Shown: positions 44,885 to 57,217 of the stretch, piece by piece
How the letters are laid out: every line of letters starts with the position of its first letter
Numbering within the stretch: the first letter of the stretch is position 1
From: Flavobacteriaceae bacterium
GTDB taxonomy: Bacteria > Bacteroidota > Bacteroidia > Flavobacteriales > Flavobacteriaceae
NCBI GenBank assembly: GCA_029238125.1
Contig: JAQWGQ010000005.1
Location: 1-64,000, forward strand
Length of the DNA: 64,000 nt
Direction: 5' to 3'
Translations under genes and position numbers: made by a program
The notes under the pieces: generated by a model
The model's database searches: none
The model's input: the letters and a program-made list of their open reading frames with translations, nothing else
What the model was told of the DNA's origin: nothing

Positions 44885-45853
44885 TTAAAAACGATTTAAA
44901 ATTTGGTAGGCGACTTGCAACGCCGAAGCTCCTGCTTGTAAAGATACAGCAGGTTCTTTATTCAAGCGAATGGCATCGGCAAAATTTTCCAACTCCATCA
45001 AAATCGCATTCCCTTCACCGACTTTGGGATTGTCAAAAAAAATCTGTTTTTTAATACCCTCTGCATTTTCGAGTATCATCGAAAAATCTTCGGGTGATTC
45101 GGGTGCATCTTGCATGCGAACAAGCTCTACTTTCTTTTCGAAAAAATCGACAGACACATAGGCATCTCGTTGAAAAAACCGTGATTTCCGCATGGTTTTC
45201 ATCGATATCCGACTTGCGGTTAGGTTTGCAACACATCCGTTCTCGAATTGCAATCTTGCATTGGCAATATCTGGAGTTTCGCTAATGATCGAAACACCAC
45301 TTGCTTGCACATCGACAACTTTTGAATTTACAACACTCAATATGGCGTCGATATCGTGAATCATTAAGTCCAATACAACAGAAACATCTGTACCTCTTGG
45401 ATTGAACTCTGCCAAGCGATGGGTTTCGATAAACATGGGGTTTTGAATATACGAGCTCGCTGCCATAAACGCTGGGTTAAACCGCTCCACCTGTCCTACC
45501 ATCCCCAAAAGCCCTTTGGTTTTGGCCATGGACACGAGTTCATGTGCTTCTTTGACGGTGGCTGTAATTGGCTTTTCCAAAAAAATATGTAAGCCACTCT
45601 CGAGGGCTTTTTTGGCCAATTCAAAATGGCTGATCGTTGGTGTGACGATATCAATCACATCTACTTCCGAAAACAAGCTATTGATATCTGAGAAAGAGCG
45701 GTATCCAAACTCTCTTGATATTTTCGCCGCAATTTGAGATTGAGAATCATAAAAACCAACCAACTCGTAGGCCTCTGATTCCGCTAACAAACGCAAGTGA
45801 ATTTTTCCCAAATGCCCAGCACCAAGTACGCCGATTTTAAGTTTTTGATCCAT
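44885..45853 (-). CDS. Gfo/Idh/MocA family NAD(P)-dependent oxidoreductase
   Basis: A 322-aa two-domain dehydrogenase. Rossmann motif GVLGAGHLGKIHLRLL at the N-terminus, then VDIVTPTISHFELAKKALESGLHIFLEKPIT with the conserved EKP, and a C-terminal alpha/beta domain with VVLDLMIHDIDAILSV, which carries the catalytic-type His. Substrate is not deducible; sugars or polyols are usual. First gene of the minus-strand operon running to miaA; the upstream TACCTTTG box supports this. Confidence 0.9.
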   Translation of the reverse strand: MDQKLKIGVLGAGHLGKIHLRLLAESEAYELVGFYDSQSQIAAKISREFGYRSFSDINSLFSEVDVIDIVTPTISHFELAKKALESGLHIFLEKPITATVKEAHELVSMAKTKGLLGMVGQVERFNPAFMAASSYIQNPMFIETHRLAEFNPRGTDVSVVLDLMIHDIDAILSVVNSKVVDVQASGVSIISETPDIANARLQFENGCVANLTASRISMKTMRKSRFFQRDAYVSVDFFEKKVELVRMQDAPESPEDFSMILENAEGIKKQIFFDNPKVGEGNAILMELENFADAIRLNKEPAVSLQAGASALQVAYQILNRF

Positions 45854-45858
45854 AGGAA

Positions 45859-45866
45859 CAAAGGTA
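45859..45866 (-). promoter_or_regulatory. -7 box (TACCTTTG) for the oxidoreductase-DUF1015-yggS-miaA operon
   Basis: Minus-strand TACCTTTG 5 nt before the ATG, implying a very short or absent leader. No clear TTG partner. Confidence 0.45.
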
Positions 45867-45923
45867 GGATTTATCGATTAATTATTCTTTAGAAAATCCG
45901 TAAAGTCTTTGTAATTTTATGCT

Positions 45924-46565
45924 GTGATTGATAGCACCAAGCATCAGGGGATGCGTAGGCATTTGGTCGAGCAACTACGCAAAAAGGGGATTACTGACGA
46001 AGAGGTTTTGTCAGCCATTGGAAGTGTGCCCCGCCATTTGTTTATGGACAGTGGGTTTGAATCCCATGCCTACCAAGACAAGGCATTTCCCATCGCAGCA
46101 GAGCAAACCATATCCCAACCCTACACCGTTGCTTTCCAGTCTCAACTTCTGCAAGTTGAACAAGGACAAAGCGTACTCGAAATCGGTACGGGATCGGGTT
46201 ATCAAACAGCCGTATTAACATTGTTGGGTGCCGATGTGTACTCCATTGAAAGACAACATCAGTTATATCGCTACAGTATGCGTCAATTGCCAAAACTCGG
46301 CTATCGCCCAAAAAAACTGGTCTTTGGAGATGGATATAAAGGTCTCCCGGAGTTCGCCCCTTTCGATCGAATACTCGTCACAGCTGGTGCTACAGAAGTG
46401 CCTAAGGCCTTGCTCAATCAACTCGCAATAGGGGGGCGTATGGTAATCCCTGTGGGAGCCGGAACGCAAGAGATGATTTTGATGGTCAGAATCTCTGCCA
46501 AAGAATTTGAAAAGCAAAAGCATGGAACCTTTCGATTTGTACCCATGCTAACCGACAAAAACTAG
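45924..46565 (+). CDS. pcm: Protein-L-isoaspartate O-methyltransferase
   Basis: SAM-dependent repair enzyme that methylates isoaspartyl residues in damaged proteins. 213 aa from a GTG start at 45924. Family blocks: [38 protein letters not shown] (active-site region), SAM motif [27 protein letters not shown], and [30 protein letters not shown]. Divergent from the oxidoreductase operon; its TAG stop overlaps the smpB stop by CTAG. Confidence 0.95.
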   Translation: MIDSTKHQGMRRHLVEQLRKKGITDEEVLSAIGSVPRHLFMDSGFESHAYQDKAFPIAAEQTISQPYTVAFQSQLLQVEQGQSVLEIGTGSGYQTAVLTLLGADVYSIERQHQLYRYSMRQLPKLGYRPKKLVFGDGYKGLPEFAPFDRILVTAGATEVPKALLNQLAIGGRMVIPVGAGTQEMILMVRISAKEFEKQKHGTFRFVPMLTDKN

Positions 46566-47026
46566 CGATTGGAAAAACTCTTCTTCACCCGATCGAGTTG
46601 CCTTTTGTTGTCCCGATCCTTGATGGTATCTCGTTTGTCGTGAATTTTTTTCCCTCGTGCTAGGGCAATTCGCAATTTGGCATATCCTTTTTTACTGATA
46701 AACAGATTGAGAGGAACAATGGTCAGTCCAACATTCTTGACTTCTTTGTGAAGTTTGCGAAGTTCTTTCTTTTGGAGTAGCAGCTTCCGGTCGGCGCGAA
46801 CACGATGATTGACATACCCCCCATTACTATAGGTCTCAATGGACATATTGATCACAAACAACTCGCCATGATCATTGAATTCACAAAAACTTTCGGCAAT
46901 AGATGCCTTAGCGGCACGAATCGATTTAATCTCCGTCCCTGTCAATACAATACCAGCAGTGTACTGGTCGATAAGCTCATATTCAAAACGAGCTCGTTTA
47001 TTCTTGATATTGACTTCCTTTTGCAT
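46562..47026 (-). CDS. smpB: SsrA-binding protein
   Basis: Small basic protein that delivers tmRNA to stalled ribosomes. 154 aa: [42 protein letters not shown], then [60 protein letters not shown] and a basic C-terminal tail, all standard. The tmRNA gene is not in the window. Convergent with pcm; its promoter lies between its start and the clpB stop. Confidence 0.97.
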   Translation of the reverse strand: MQKEVNIKNKRARFEYELIDQYTAGIVLTGTEIKSIRAAKASIAESFCEFNDHGELFVINMSIETYSNGGYVNHRVRADRKLLLQKKELRKLHKEVKNVGLTIVPLNLFISKKGYAKLRIALARGKKIHDKRDTIKDRDNKRQLDRVKKSFSNR

Positions 47027-47030
47027 GACG

Positions 47031-47038
47031 CAAAGGTA
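47031..47038 (-). promoter_or_regulatory. -7 box (TACCTTTG) for smpB
   Basis: Minus-strand TACCTTTG ending 5 nt before the smpB ATG, the same layout as the box before the oxidoreductase operon. Suggests a near-leaderless transcript. Confidence 0.45.
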
Positions 47039-47049
47039 GGAACTAAAAT

Positions 47050-49623
47050 TTAGCTATTTTGAAACACCAATTCTTCATCAAAAGCATCCAAAAGAATGAT
47101 TTGCTCTTTATCAATTTCATTTTCGAGCAGCTTTTTAGCCAATTCGTTTAAAACAAGCGTTTGTATCACTCGTTTGATGGGACGTGCACCATACTGTGGG
47201 TCAAATCCTTTTTTGGCCAGTAGGGCAAGGGCTTCTTTCGTCGCATCAATAGTGATATGTTGATCTGATAGTCGCTTAGCCAAACTCTTGATCTGCAAGC
47301 TGACAATTTCTTGGATTTCTGCTTTACCAAGGGGATTAAATACAATGATATCATCAATCCGATTGATGAACTCTGGTCGGATGCATTGGCGCATCAAAGC
47401 CAATACCTCATTTTCTGCATTTTTCATCGCAGTATCCAAATTGTCTTCTTTTTGAAAGCTATTTTCAATCCGTTCGCTACCGAGGTTACTCGTCATGATG
47501 ATAATGGCATTTTTAAAATCCGCAACACGCCCTTTGTTATCTGTCAAACGGCCTTCGTCGAGTACCTGTAACAAAATATTAAACGCATCGGGATGTGCTT
47601 TTTCAATCTCATCGAGCAAGATTACCGCATAGGGACGTCTTCGAACAGCTTCTGTGAGCTGCCCACCTTCCTCATAACCTACATATCCTGGTGGTGCACC
47701 CACCAAACGACTCACGGCATGCCGCTCCTGAAATTCACTCATATCGATTCGAGTCATGGCCTGATCATCGTCAAAAAGCTGTTCGGCCAAGGCCTTTGCC
47801 AATTCGGTTTTACCTACACCAGTAGTTCCCAAAAACAAAAAACTCCCCACTGGCTTGTTTGGGTCTTGGAGTCCCGATCGACTTCGACGCACTGCATCGC
47901 TAACCGCTGTGATTGCGCGGTCTTGACCAACGATTCGTTTTTTTAACTCCGTTTCCAAATGAAGTAATCTTTCTCGTTGACTTTGAATCATTTTGGCAAC
48001 AGGAATTCCTGTCCATTTGGCAACAACGTCTGCAATGTCTTCCTGAGTCACCTCTTCCTTGACCATGGTGCTTTGACTGTTGGTGAGTTCTGCTTGTGCT
48101 TTTTTGAGTTGCTCTTGCTCATTTTTGATTGTTCCGTAACGCAACTCAGCGACTTTCCCATAATCGCCCTCACGTTCGGCACGGTTGGCTGCCAAACGCA
48201 AGCTTTCAATTTCGATTTTGTGTTGCTGAATCCGCTCAATAAGACCGCGCTCTGCACTCCATTGCCCATATATGACAGATCGGTCTTCTTTTAGATTTGC
48301 CAACTCACTATTCAAGCTTTTGAGTTTTTGCGCATCTTTTTCGCGCTTAATCGCTTCAATTTCGATTTCGAGTTGCATGATTTTCCGATCCATTGCGTCG
48401 AGCTCCTCTGGCTTGGAATTGATTTCCATACGCAACTTGGCAGATGCCTCATCCATTAAGTCAATGGCCTTATCGGGAAGAAAACGATTGGTGATATAAC
48501 GCTCGGAGAGTTTTACCGCCGCAATTACCGCATCGTCCTTGATGAGCACCTTGTGATGCTGTTCATATTTTTTTTTGATTCCGCGTAGAATCGAAATCGC
48601 ACTTTCGGTATCTGGTTCATCAACCAATACTCTTTGGAATCGCCTTTCGAGTGCTTTGTCTTTTTCGATGTGTTTCTGATACTCGTCCAGGGTTGTGGCA
48701 CCAATAGTACGCAATTCTCCTCTAGCGAGAGCTGGTTTAAGAATGTTTGCAGCATCCATAGCCCCTTCGCTACCACCTGCTCCGACGAGTGTATGGATTT
48801 CATCGATGAACAAAACGATATTGCCTGCACTTTCTACCACCTCTTTAACAACGCTTTTGAGTCGTTCCTCAAACTCGCCCTTAAATTTGGCACCAGCCAC
48901 CAATGCCCCCATATCGAGTGCAAAGATTTGTTTATCCTTGAGGTTGTCTGGTATATCTCCAGCAATTATGCGATGCGCTAAACCCTCGGCAATTGCGGTT
49001 TTGCCTGTCCCTGGCTCACCCACCAAAACCGGGTTGTTTTTTGTGCGTCTTGTCAGTATCTGAAGTATTCGCCTGATCTCATCATCTCGTCCAATTACAG
49101 GATCCAGCTTTCCCTCCTGTGCCATTAGATTTAGATTTCTAGCATATTTGGCCAAAGATTGATAGGTGTTTTCTGCAGATGTAGAAGTTACGCGCTTCCC
49201 TTGTCGCAGTTTGGCAATTGCCTCTCTTACTTGCTTTGCGGTGAGACCTTGGTCTTTGAGAAGTTGTCTTGCGCTTGACTTGCCATTAATCAGGGCTTGT
49301 AAAATGTACTCTACAGCTACAAATTCATCCTTCATCTCTTTGGAAAGGCCTTGCGCTTCCGTGAGTAAACGACTGCTTTCTGCCGAAAGTGCCAGTTGAC
49401 CACCATCAACTTTAGCTTTGGACAATAGGTTTTTTTCAACCAGTTTCCGAACCAATGCAAGGTTGAGTTGGCACTGACCATACACAAACTGCAAGCTATC
49501 CACTTCGAGCAAAGCAGATAAGAAATGATCATTATCGATTTGTGCATGTGAAAATTCTTGTGCCAACTGCTGGGCAGTTTGCACCAGTTCTTGTGATTTT
49601 AGGGTAAATGCGTTTAGATTCAT
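47050..49623 (-). CDS. clpB: ClpB disaggregase (Hsp100)
   Basis: Hexameric AAA+ chaperone that extracts polypeptides from aggregates together with DnaK. 857 aa in the full ClpB order: N-terminal double Clp-N domain (about 1-145), NBD1 with [20 protein letters not shown], coiled-coil M-domain (about 395-525, with [21 protein letters not shown]), and NBD2 with [19 protein letters not shown] and pore-loop GYVGYEEGG. The M-domain and absence of a ClpP-binding loop distinguish it from ClpA/ClpC. Monocistronic; heat-shock control likely by family, but no operator was identified. Confidence 0.97.
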   Translation of the reverse strand: MNLNAFTLKSQELVQTAQQLAQEFSHAQIDNDHFLSALLEVDSLQFVYGQCQLNLALVRKLVEKNLLSKAKVDGGQLALSAESSRLLTEAQGLSKEMKDEFVAVEYILQALINGKSSARQLLKDQGLTAKQVREAIAKLRQGKRVTSTSAENTYQSLAKYARNLNLMAQEGKLDPVIGRDDEIRRILQILTRRTKNNPVLVGEPGTGKTAIAEGLAHRIIAGDIPDNLKDKQIFALDMGALVAGAKFKGEFEERLKSVVKEVVESAGNIVLFIDEIHTLVGAGGSEGAMDAANILKPALARGELRTIGATTLDEYQKHIEKDKALERRFQRVLVDEPDTESAISILRGIKKKYEQHHKVLIKDDAVIAAVKLSERYITNRFLPDKAIDLMDEASAKLRMEINSKPEELDAMDRKIMQLEIEIEAIKREKDAQKLKSLNSELANLKEDRSVIYGQWSAERGLIERIQQHKIEIESLRLAANRAEREGDYGKVAELRYGTIKNEQEQLKKAQAELTNSQSTMVKEEVTQEDIADVVAKWTGIPVAKMIQSQRERLLHLETELKKRIVGQDRAITAVSDAVRRSRSGLQDPNKPVGSFLFLGTTGVGKTELAKALAEQLFDDDQAMTRIDMSEFQERHAVSRLVGAPPGYVGYEEGGQLTEAVRRRPYAVILLDEIEKAHPDAFNILLQVLDEGRLTDNKGRVADFKNAIIIMTSNLGSERIENSFQKEDNLDTAMKNAENEVLALMRQCIRPEFINRIDDIIVFNPLGKAEIQEIVSLQIKSLAKRLSDQHITIDATKEALALLAKKGFDPQYGARPIKRVIQTLVLNELAKKLLENEIDKEQIILLDAFDEELVFQNS

Positions 49624-49806
49624 TTTTGCTTTTAAACATTGATTTTCAACAATAATACCTTTTTGCTGTGAGCGACATTTTGACGTTTTTTTTTGGTTTA
49701 CAAAGACAAAATGACATCAATAACAAAAAGTACTCTGTTGAATAATCGGTGTATAGCTTCCATTCAAACTCAAAAAAAAAGATATGGAATTGTTTGCGGT
49801 TTGCTG

Positions 49807-49814
49807 TATTTTTG
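49807..49814 (+). promoter_or_regulatory. -7 box (TATTTTTG) for glyA
   Basis: TATTTTTG 9 nt before the chosen glyA ATG. TTG triplets upstream are at non-ideal spacing. Its position supports the downstream start and argues against the longer track ORF, which would include this box as coding sequence. Confidence 0.5.
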
Positions 49815-49823
49815 CCCTTTGTT

Positions 49824-51110
49824 ATGACTATGGAAAATGCAAGAGATCATCAATTATTTGAGCTTATTGAAGCCGAACATCAACGACAACTCGGTGGGCT
49901 AGAGCTAATCGCTTCCGAAAATTTTACCAGTCCACAGGTTATGGAAGCCACGGGCTCGGTTCTAACCAACAAGTATGCAGAGGGCTATCCAGGCAAACGT
50001 TATTACGGCGGATGTGAGGTTGTCGATGAGGTCGAAAACCTGGCTATAGAGCGTGTGAAAACCCTTTTTGGGGCTGATTATGCAAACGTTCAACCGCATT
50101 CGGGCTCACAAGCAAATACGGCAGTATATCATGCCTTTATCAAGCCGGGAGATAAGATTATGGGCTTTGACCTTGCCCATGGTGGGCATCTTACCCACGG
50201 TTCGCCAGTGAACTTCTCTGGTCGTCTTTATAATGCCGTGTTTTATGGGGTTGACAAAGAAACCGGACTCTTGAATTATGATACCATACAGGAGATCGCA
50301 GAAAGAGAAAAGCCACAGATGATTATCGCTGGGGCATCTGCCTACTCTCGTGATATCGATTTTAAACGTTTTCGAGAAATTGCCGATAGTGTAGGTGCTT
50401 TTTTACTCGCTGATATTTCTCATCCTTCTGGTCTGATCGCCAAGGGATTGCTCAATGATCCGATTCCACACTGCCATGTGATAACCACCACCACCCATAA
50501 AACCCTAAGAGGGCCAAGAGGTGGTTTGATTTTGATGGGGAAGGATTTTGAAAACCCTTTTGGAATCACGCTGAAAAGTGGAAAAAAACGCATGATGTCA
50601 TCATTGGTTGATGGGGGCGTATTTCCTGGAAACCAAGGTGGACCCCTTGAACATGTAATTGCTGCCAAAGCGGTTGCCTTTGGAGAAGCCCTTACCGATG
50701 AGTTTATGCACTATATTGTTCGGGTGCGCAACAATGCACAAGCCATGGCAAAGGTATTGCTATCGCGAGATTACAATATCATCTCTGGTGGCACAGATAA
50801 CCACATGATGCTCCTCGATTTGCGCAACAAAGATATTTCTGGTAAAGATGCCGAAAACGCTTTGGTAAAAGCCGAGATTACAGCCAACAAAAACATGGTC
50901 CCTTTCGATGATAAATCACCTTTTGTCACGTCAGGAATTCGCTTTGGAACGGCGGCTATTACAACTCGTGGTTTACAGGAAAGTGATATGGAACAGGTGG
51001 TTGATCTAATCGACCGAGCAATTCAAAATCACACAGACGAAAGCGTATTGAAAAGCATTGGACAAGAAGTGCATGAGCTGATGTCACACCGTCCTTTGTT
51101 TATCGCTTAA
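49824..51110 (+). CDS. glyA: Serine hydroxymethyltransferase
   Basis: PLP enzyme interconverting serine and glycine with tetrahydrofolate, the main source of one-carbon units. Start ATG 49824 ([18 protein letters not shown]), or the second ATG at 49830; the track's 49749 start adds 25 unrelated residues spanning the promoter. 428 aa. Hallmarks: [42 protein letters not shown] Lys in [16 protein letters not shown], and [21 protein letters not shown]. The stop overlaps the convergent beta-helix gene by TTAA. Confidence 0.97.
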   Translation: MTMENARDHQLFELIEAEHQRQLGGLELIASENFTSPQVMEATGSVLTNKYAEGYPGKRYYGGCEVVDEVENLAIERVKTLFGADYANVQPHSGSQANTAVYHAFIKPGDKIMGFDLAHGGHLTHGSPVNFSGRLYNAVFYGVDKETGLLNYDTIQEIAEREKPQMIIAGASAYSRDIDFKRFREIADSVGAFLLADISHPSGLIAKGLLNDPIPHCHVITTTTHKTLRGPRGGLILMGKDFENPFGITLKSGKKRMMSSLVDGGVFPGNQGGPLEHVIAAKAVAFGEALTDEFMHYIVRVRNNAQAMAKVLLSRDYNIISGGTDNHMMLLDLRNKDISGKDAENALVKAEITANKNMVPFDDKSPFVTSGIRFGTAAITTRGLQESDMEQVVDLIDRAIQNHTDESVLKSIGQEVHELMSHRPLFIA

Positions 51111-52657
51111 TCCTCTTCGAAAACCTCATGTTGAAGTGCGCCTAAGTCAGGTGCAATCGTGCGGTTTATCCCTTTTAAATCCAAGGGTACGCTTGCTGCA
51201 TGGGCGCTTTTTCCCAGTCCGATGACTTCACTCTCTTGGGATATCCGAAAATCGTTTTCAGTCGGTTGATGAAACGCAGCTTGTTTGTTGAGAATCAATT
51301 TGGGGTATAAGCTTGAAGAGCTAAAGTCGTAATAGGGATTTTCAAAAATGGTCTGGTCAACTGGCGAGAAGCGCAGTGCTGTATGATCAAGAGCAAACGA
51401 AAGTTCCTCATCTCCCTTTTGTTCCACACCAAATTCCACAGTTTGGTTTCCATCAATAATGCAATTAGCAAATATTGCTTTTTCGAGGGGCATGACGAAA
51501 TCTTCAGTTTCAGAAATTGGTATGTAGTCATTGAGAATCACAGCGGGAGTAGAGCGAAAACTGCGAATCCAGTAGTTGGCAAAGGTGCAATGTGTGAATT
51601 CGTAAGACCCCCCAATGTTTCCATAAAAGGATGCATTACCCGCATTTCCAAAAATGGAGTTCACAGCGCGCACATGTCCAGTTTTTGCCCATAAGCCAAC
51701 AGCACTGCTGTTGTGGATTTGAGTTTGTTCTAATACTAGAGTAGGGTTCTCCGATTCGTCGTTGTAGTCCATCAAGATTCCAACAGAAGCGTTTTTGATT
51801 GTGGCATGACGAAAAATGTGATTCGTACTTCCCGCAGTTAACCAAATGGCACCCCACTGTCCAGGAATATTTTCAAAAAACGGTTCGAGCCGATCCCCTT
51901 CAAAAACAACTTCCCCCTCAAGTGATTCAGGGTCAGCACTTCTTTTGCCAAGTACATGTACACTGCTCGACTGCGCAGCAATCAGACCCGAGTTGTCATG
52001 AAAATGAATTCGTGCGCCTGCTTCAAAACGAACTGTTTTTTCTGGGGGAACGCCAGCATATCCATAAATAACATAAGGGCGTTCATTGGAAAAAACCAAT
52101 TCGTCGTCTTCCAAATAAAAACCTTCAATGCCAAATTTATTTCCCTCATCATCTGTTCCTAATGGAATGATTTCTTTAAAGCCGTCTTCTCTCTCTGGAT
52201 ATAAAAATATGGCGTCTTTGACCAGTGTAATGAGTTCAACAGATTGCTCATCGACAAGGAGTTGGTCATTGTACAGAAACTCGGTTGCAGTGGTCGCATA
52301 GTCTTTGATGTCTACAGTGGTTTCGATAAATATATAGACACTGTCTTTTGCAAGGATTTCGATGTTATTAAAATCTTCCCCATGCATGCCGTCTACGTTT
52401 AGGCGAAATTGGGAATTGCTGCCTTGACCCAAGCGGATCGAACCGATTTCGATATTGCGATCTGATTGGTTGTAAATTCTAAGGTTATAAGTCGAAGAGC
52501 CAATTGCGGTAAACACGGTGTCGAGATAGACGGTGTCGCTGCTAAATCCGATGTCTTGTGTTTGTGCAGGAGAAAAGCTGAGATCATAATCACAGGCCTT
52601 GGTCAATCCGATTGCTATGAAAAGACAAATGATTTTTCTCCATTTTTTAGTTTTCAT
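51107..52657 (-). CDS. Right-handed beta-helix lipoprotein of unknown function
   Basis: A 516-aa exported protein with a lipoprotein-like signal ([18 protein letters not shown], Cys22). The N-terminal ~150 residues look like a beta-sandwich ([45 protein letters not shown]). From about 205 a solenoid follows ([81 protein letters not shown]), a parallel beta-helix as in pectin-lyase-fold proteins, but without recognisable lyase residues. Its 4-nt overlap with the glutaminyl cyclase gene, recurrent in flavobacteria by my recollection, suggests shared surface-protein biology. Function unknown. Confidence 0.82.
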   Translation of the reverse strand: MKTKKWRKIICLFIAIGLTKACDYDLSFSPAQTQDIGFSSDTVYLDTVFTAIGSSTYNLRIYNQSDRNIEIGSIRLGQGSNSQFRLNVDGMHGEDFNNIEILAKDSVYIFIETTVDIKDYATTATEFLYNDQLLVDEQSVELITLVKDAIFLYPEREDGFKEIIPLGTDDEGNKFGIEGFYLEDDELVFSNERPYVIYGYAGVPPEKTVRFEAGARIHFHDNSGLIAAQSSSVHVLGKRSADPESLEGEVVFEGDRLEPFFENIPGQWGAIWLTAGSTNHIFRHATIKNASVGILMDYNDESENPTLVLEQTQIHNSSAVGLWAKTGHVRAVNSIFGNAGNASFYGNIGGSYEFTHCTFANYWIRSFRSTPAVILNDYIPISETEDFVMPLEKAIFANCIIDGNQTVEFGVEQKGDEELSFALDHTALRFSPVDQTIFENPYYDFSSSSLYPKLILNKQAAFHQPTENDFRISQESEVIGLGKSAHAASVPLDLKGINRTIAPDLGALQHEVFEED

Positions 52658-53673
52658 TCTTTCTTTACAATTTCGACTTCGAAGAGTTTGTCCCAGTATT
52701 TGCCCGTGACAAAAAAGCTATTGCGTTTGGGATGATAGGCAATGCCATTGAACACATCGAGCTGTGGGTGCTGTGTCACTTGTTCTTTCAGTCCAGAAAA
52801 ATCAACAACACCAACCACCTGACCACTAGCGGGCTTGATAATCAATACCACTTCTTTATTGAATTGGTAGGTGTTGGCATAAATCAAGCCATTGGCATAC
52901 TCTAATTCATTGACCTTGCTGATGAGTTTGTTGTGCGTAACGATGTCCACATATCCTATCTCAGTAAAAGTAGTGGGGTCAAGTTTCCACAGTTTTTCAG
53001 TTCCATCTGTTTTGTACACCACGGCACCGTCGTTGCACAGTCCCCAACCTTCTTTGCTTTTGTCATAATTAAACGAACGGAGCAGTTTAAAGTTGTTTGG
53101 GTCATATATAAAACCGAGGTTTTCCTTCCAAGTCAACTGAACGGCTTGGTCATTGATAAAGGTGAGTCCCTCACCAAAATAGGAGGCGTCAAGCGATAAT
53201 TTTTGGATCACTTCTCCTGTTGTAAACGCTGTTTTCCGAATCGATGAAAGTCCATATTGCCCAGTGCTTTCATACAATACCCCTTGGTAAAACTCCAACC
53301 CTTGGGTGTAGGAATTTTTATCATGCGGATAGGTATTGATGAGTTTGTAGGTGTAAATGTCAGGGGCTTTATCGGCAAACACAACAAATTGCTCTTGAAT
53401 CGAAAAGGGCTTGCTACCTGCTTTAAAATCAGCCACCAAACGCTGATTACCCAGTGATTCGATGATCGTATATTGATCGTCAATGGACCTGCCGTTAAGA
53501 GAAAAATGGAGATCATTGAGATTGTGTTCTTTTGGATTGGACAAACTAAAAAACAAGGTGTCACCGATGGCTATCTTGTTTGTCTCTCCTGCGATAGATA
53601 ATGAAAAATGCCCGGGAGAAATTGAGCTGCAACCAGACAGAAGTATAAAGAGAAAAAAAGAGAGAACTTTCAT
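52654..53673 (-). CDS. Glutaminyl-peptide cyclotransferase (plant/papaya type)
   Basis: Converts N-terminal glutamine of exported proteins to pyroglutamate, a common maturation step after signal-peptide cleavage in Bacteroidota. From ATG 53673 (MKVLSFFLFILLSGCSS) it is a 339-aa lipoprotein with a Cys at about residue 15; the track start is three codons upstream. Five-bladed propeller blocks: YPHDKNSYTQGLEFYQGVLYESTGQYGLSSIRK, GEGLTFINDQAVQLTWKENLGFIYD, EGWGLCNDGAVVYKTDGTEKLWKLDP, KVNELEYANGLIYANTYQ, and FNGIAYHPKRNSFFVTGKYWDKLFEVEI. Coupled by overlap to the beta-helix gene. Confidence 0.9.
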   Translation of the reverse strand: MKVLSFFLFILLSGCSSISPGHFSLSIAGETNKIAIGDTLFFSLSNPKEHNLNDLHFSLNGRSIDDQYTIIESLGNQRLVADFKAGSKPFSIQEQFVVFADKAPDIYTYKLINTYPHDKNSYTQGLEFYQGVLYESTGQYGLSSIRKTAFTTGEVIQKLSLDASYFGEGLTFINDQAVQLTWKENLGFIYDPNNFKLLRSFNYDKSKEGWGLCNDGAVVYKTDGTEKLWKLDPTTFTEIGYVDIVTHNKLISKVNELEYANGLIYANTYQFNKEVVLIIKPASGQVVGVVDFSGLKEQVTQHPQLDVFNGIAYHPKRNSFFVTGKYWDKLFEVEIVKKE

Positions 53674-53696
53674 ATGCTTCAATTAATAACGAAATT

Positions 53697-53714
53697 ATTC
53701 AATAATTATTGAAT
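53697..53714. promoter_or_regulatory. 18-bp perfect palindrome overlapping the SRP RNA -33 region
   Basis: ATTCAATAATTATTGAAT is its own reverse complement. It lies between the glutaminyl cyclase start and the SRP RNA promoter, and includes the TTG at 53709-53711. It could be an operator for either gene, or a small cruciform; no regulator is known to me. Confidence 0.5.
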
Positions 53715-53741
53715 GAGAAAATCCGAATCACGTTATATTTG
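53709..53741 (+). promoter_or_regulatory. Promoter of the SRP RNA gene
   Basis: TTG at 53709-53711 and an exact TATATTTG at 53734-53741 (spacer 22 nt, slightly long). The predicted start just after it coincides with the first base-paired G of the RNA. Confidence 0.65.
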
Positions 53742-53745
53742 CAAC

Positions 53746-53847
53746 GGGTAAGTTCTACACAACTAGCTCCTGCCAAATCCCCCAGGGTGGGAACGCAGCA
53801 AGGGTAGGCAGTTGTAGCAGTGTGATGTAGGTCGCTTACCCTTTTTT
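53746..53847 (+). ncRNA. ffs: Signal recognition particle RNA (4.5S-type)
   Basis: About 100 nt of RNA component for Ffh, targeting nascent membrane and secreted proteins. The conserved domain IV is clear: CCCCCAGGGTGGGAACGCAGCAAGGGTAGG, with the apical GGGAAC loop and the asymmetric AGCA/internal loop bound by Ffh. Closing stems are GGGTAAG (53746-53752) with CTTACCC (53835-53841), and CTGCC with GGCAG next to the core. The outer stem followed by T6 acts as terminator. An exact -7 box lies immediately upstream. No Alu domain, as normal for Gram-negatives. End coordinates are approximate. Confidence 0.92.
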
Positions 53848-53857
53848 AAAACATACA

Positions 53858-54658
53858 ATGCAAGTTGTACTTATCACAGGTGGATCGTCGGGAATTGGAA
53901 GAGCAACAGGGGAATTGTTACAATTCAATGGCTATGCTGTGATTGGTACCAGTCGTTCTCCAGAACGCTACACAGATCATCCTTTTCCTTTAATTCAGAT
54001 GGATTTGCACAATGCCTTATCGATACAAAAAGCAGTGGAAACCGTAGTTTCTAAATATGGTGCTATAGACGTACTTGTCAACAATGCAGGTAAAGGAATA
54101 GCGGGACCAATAGAAGAAACACCACTTGAAGAAATTCGTAGTGTTTTTGAAACCAATTTGATAGGCACAACGGCTGTAGTCCAATCTGTAATCCCTGTCA
54201 TGCGGACACAAAACAAGGGAAAGATTATTAATATTACTTCCATAGCGGGTTATTCGGGTTTGCCCTTTCGGGCTGCGTATTCAGCAACGAAAAGTGCACT
54301 ACATATGCTAACAGAAAGCCTTCGGCTTGAGCTAAAGCCAACCAACATCCAATGTTGCACACTTGCGCCTGGAGATGTGGCAACCAATATTTCGCAAGGC
54401 AGATACCATGTGCCTGTAAAGGAAAACTCTCCCTATCAAGAGATTTACGGTGCTGCCAGAAAAGATATGGATGCACATGTGGACGATGGAGTTTCGGCAA
54501 AAACTGTTGCGATTTTTATCTATCGCCTTATCCGAAAAAATAAATTCAAACCCCACTATACTGTCGGGCCGTTTTTACAGCGTTTTTCAGTATATTTAAA
54601 ATCCTATTTACCAGCAAAACTCTACGAGTCCATTCTCAGTAAATTTTATAAACTCTAA
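53858..54658 (+). CDS. Short-chain dehydrogenase/reductase (SDR)
   Basis: A 266-aa classical SDR. NAD(P)-binding motif TGGSSGIGRATG at the N-terminus, NNAG in VLVNNAGKGIAG, catalytic Ser in NITSIAGYSG and the Tyr-Lys pair in YSATKSALHML. The Ser/Arg after the first strand (GTSRSPERY) suggests NADP preference. C-terminal hydrophobic-basic FSVYLKSYLPAKLYESILSKFYKL may contact membrane. Substrate cannot be named. Transcribed just downstream of the SRP RNA and 12 nt before the transaldolase gene. Confidence 0.9.
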   Translation: MQVVLITGGSSGIGRATGELLQFNGYAVIGTSRSPERYTDHPFPLIQMDLHNALSIQKAVETVVSKYGAIDVLVNNAGKGIAGPIEETPLEEIRSVFETNLIGTTAVVQSVIPVMRTQNKGKIINITSIAGYSGLPFRAAYSATKSALHMLTESLRLELKPTNIQCCTLAPGDVATNISQGRYHVPVKENSPYQEIYGAARKDMDAHVDDGVSAKTVAIFIYRLIRKNKFKPHYTVGPFLQRFSVYLKSYLPAKLYESILSKFYKL

Positions 54659-54670
54659 TCAACAAACAAC

Positions 54671-55324
54671 ATGAAATTTTTTATCGATACTGCCAATCTC
54701 CAACTAATCAAAGAAGCCCAAGGCTTAGGTATTTTAGATGGGGTTACCACCAACCCCTCACTTATGGTCAAAGAAGGCATCACTGGAAAAGAGAATATTT
54801 TAAAGCATTATGTTGACATCTGTTCTGCCGTGACAGGGGATGTGTCTGCAGAGGTGATTTCAACAGACTTCGAAGGGATTGTTAAAGAGGGCGAAGCTTT
54901 GGCTGCCTTACACCCTCAAATTGTTGTTAAGGTTCCTGTGATTAAGGAGGGGATAAAGGCCATTCGCTATTTTTCTGATAAGGGTATTAAAACCAATTGT
55001 ACCTTGATATTTTCTGCTGGACAAGCCCTTTTAGCTGCTAAAGCAGGGGCAACCTATGTTTCGGCTTTTATTGGACGATTGGATGATATTTCGTCAGACG
55101 GCTTAAATCTCATCGATGAAATTCGGTTGATTTATGACAACTACGATTTCAAAACACAAATTTTGGCTGCCTCTGTCCGTCACACAATGCATGTACTTGA
55201 GTGTGCCAAAATCGGAGCCGACGTTATAACAGGGCCATTGAGTTCGATTACCGGCTTGCTGAAACATCCATTAACCGAAAGTGGTTTGGCGCAATTCTTA
55301 GCAGATCACAAAAAAGGAAACTAA
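54671..55324 (+). CDS. Transaldolase / fructose-6-phosphate aldolase-like (TalC type)
   Basis: A 217-aa short-form transaldolase. It opens MKFFIDTANLQLIKEAQGLGILDGVTTNPSLMVKEG; the Schiff-base Lys is in QIVVKVPVIKEGIKAI; and the phosphate-binding end is QILAASVRHTMHVLECAKIGADVITGPLSSITGLLKHPLTE. This size class includes both bacterial transaldolases and fructose-6-phosphate aldolase. In FSA a Tyr replaces the Phe next to the catalytic centre; here that position (TYVSAFIGRLDD) has Phe, which favours transaldolase. Acts in the non-oxidative pentose phosphate pathway. Confidence 0.9.
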   Translation: MKFFIDTANLQLIKEAQGLGILDGVTTNPSLMVKEGITGKENILKHYVDICSAVTGDVSAEVISTDFEGIVKEGEALAALHPQIVVKVPVIKEGIKAIRYFSDKGIKTNCTLIFSAGQALLAAKAGATYVSAFIGRLDDISSDGLNLIDEIRLIYDNYDFKTQILAASVRHTMHVLECAKIGADVITGPLSSITGLLKHPLTESGLAQFLADHKKGN

Positions 55325-55337
55325 ATCTTTTCGCGTA

Positions 55338-55367
55338 TTGATAAAGCTGGGGTTTTGCGTACTTTTG
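55338..55367 (+). promoter_or_regulatory. Promoter TTG-N19-TACTTTTG for the ABC-F gene
   Basis: TTG at 55338-55340, exactly 19 nt, then TACTTTTG at 55360-55367: a full consensus match, 18 nt before the ATG. Confidence 0.75.
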
Positions 55368-55376
55368 CCACTTTAG

Positions 55377-57214
<1,838 letters not shown>

Positions 57215-57217
57215 TGG

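Noticed and set aside
47593-49399. Series of plus-strand ORFs opposite clpB (47593-47946, 47977-48294, 48634-49063, 49166-49399)
   Set aside because: All antisense shadows of clpB, with Cys/Ser-rich random-looking translations.
53746-53847. tRNA or tmRNA in the ncRNA locus
   Set aside because: No cloverleaf or CCA end; the domain IV loop and closing stem match SRP RNA.
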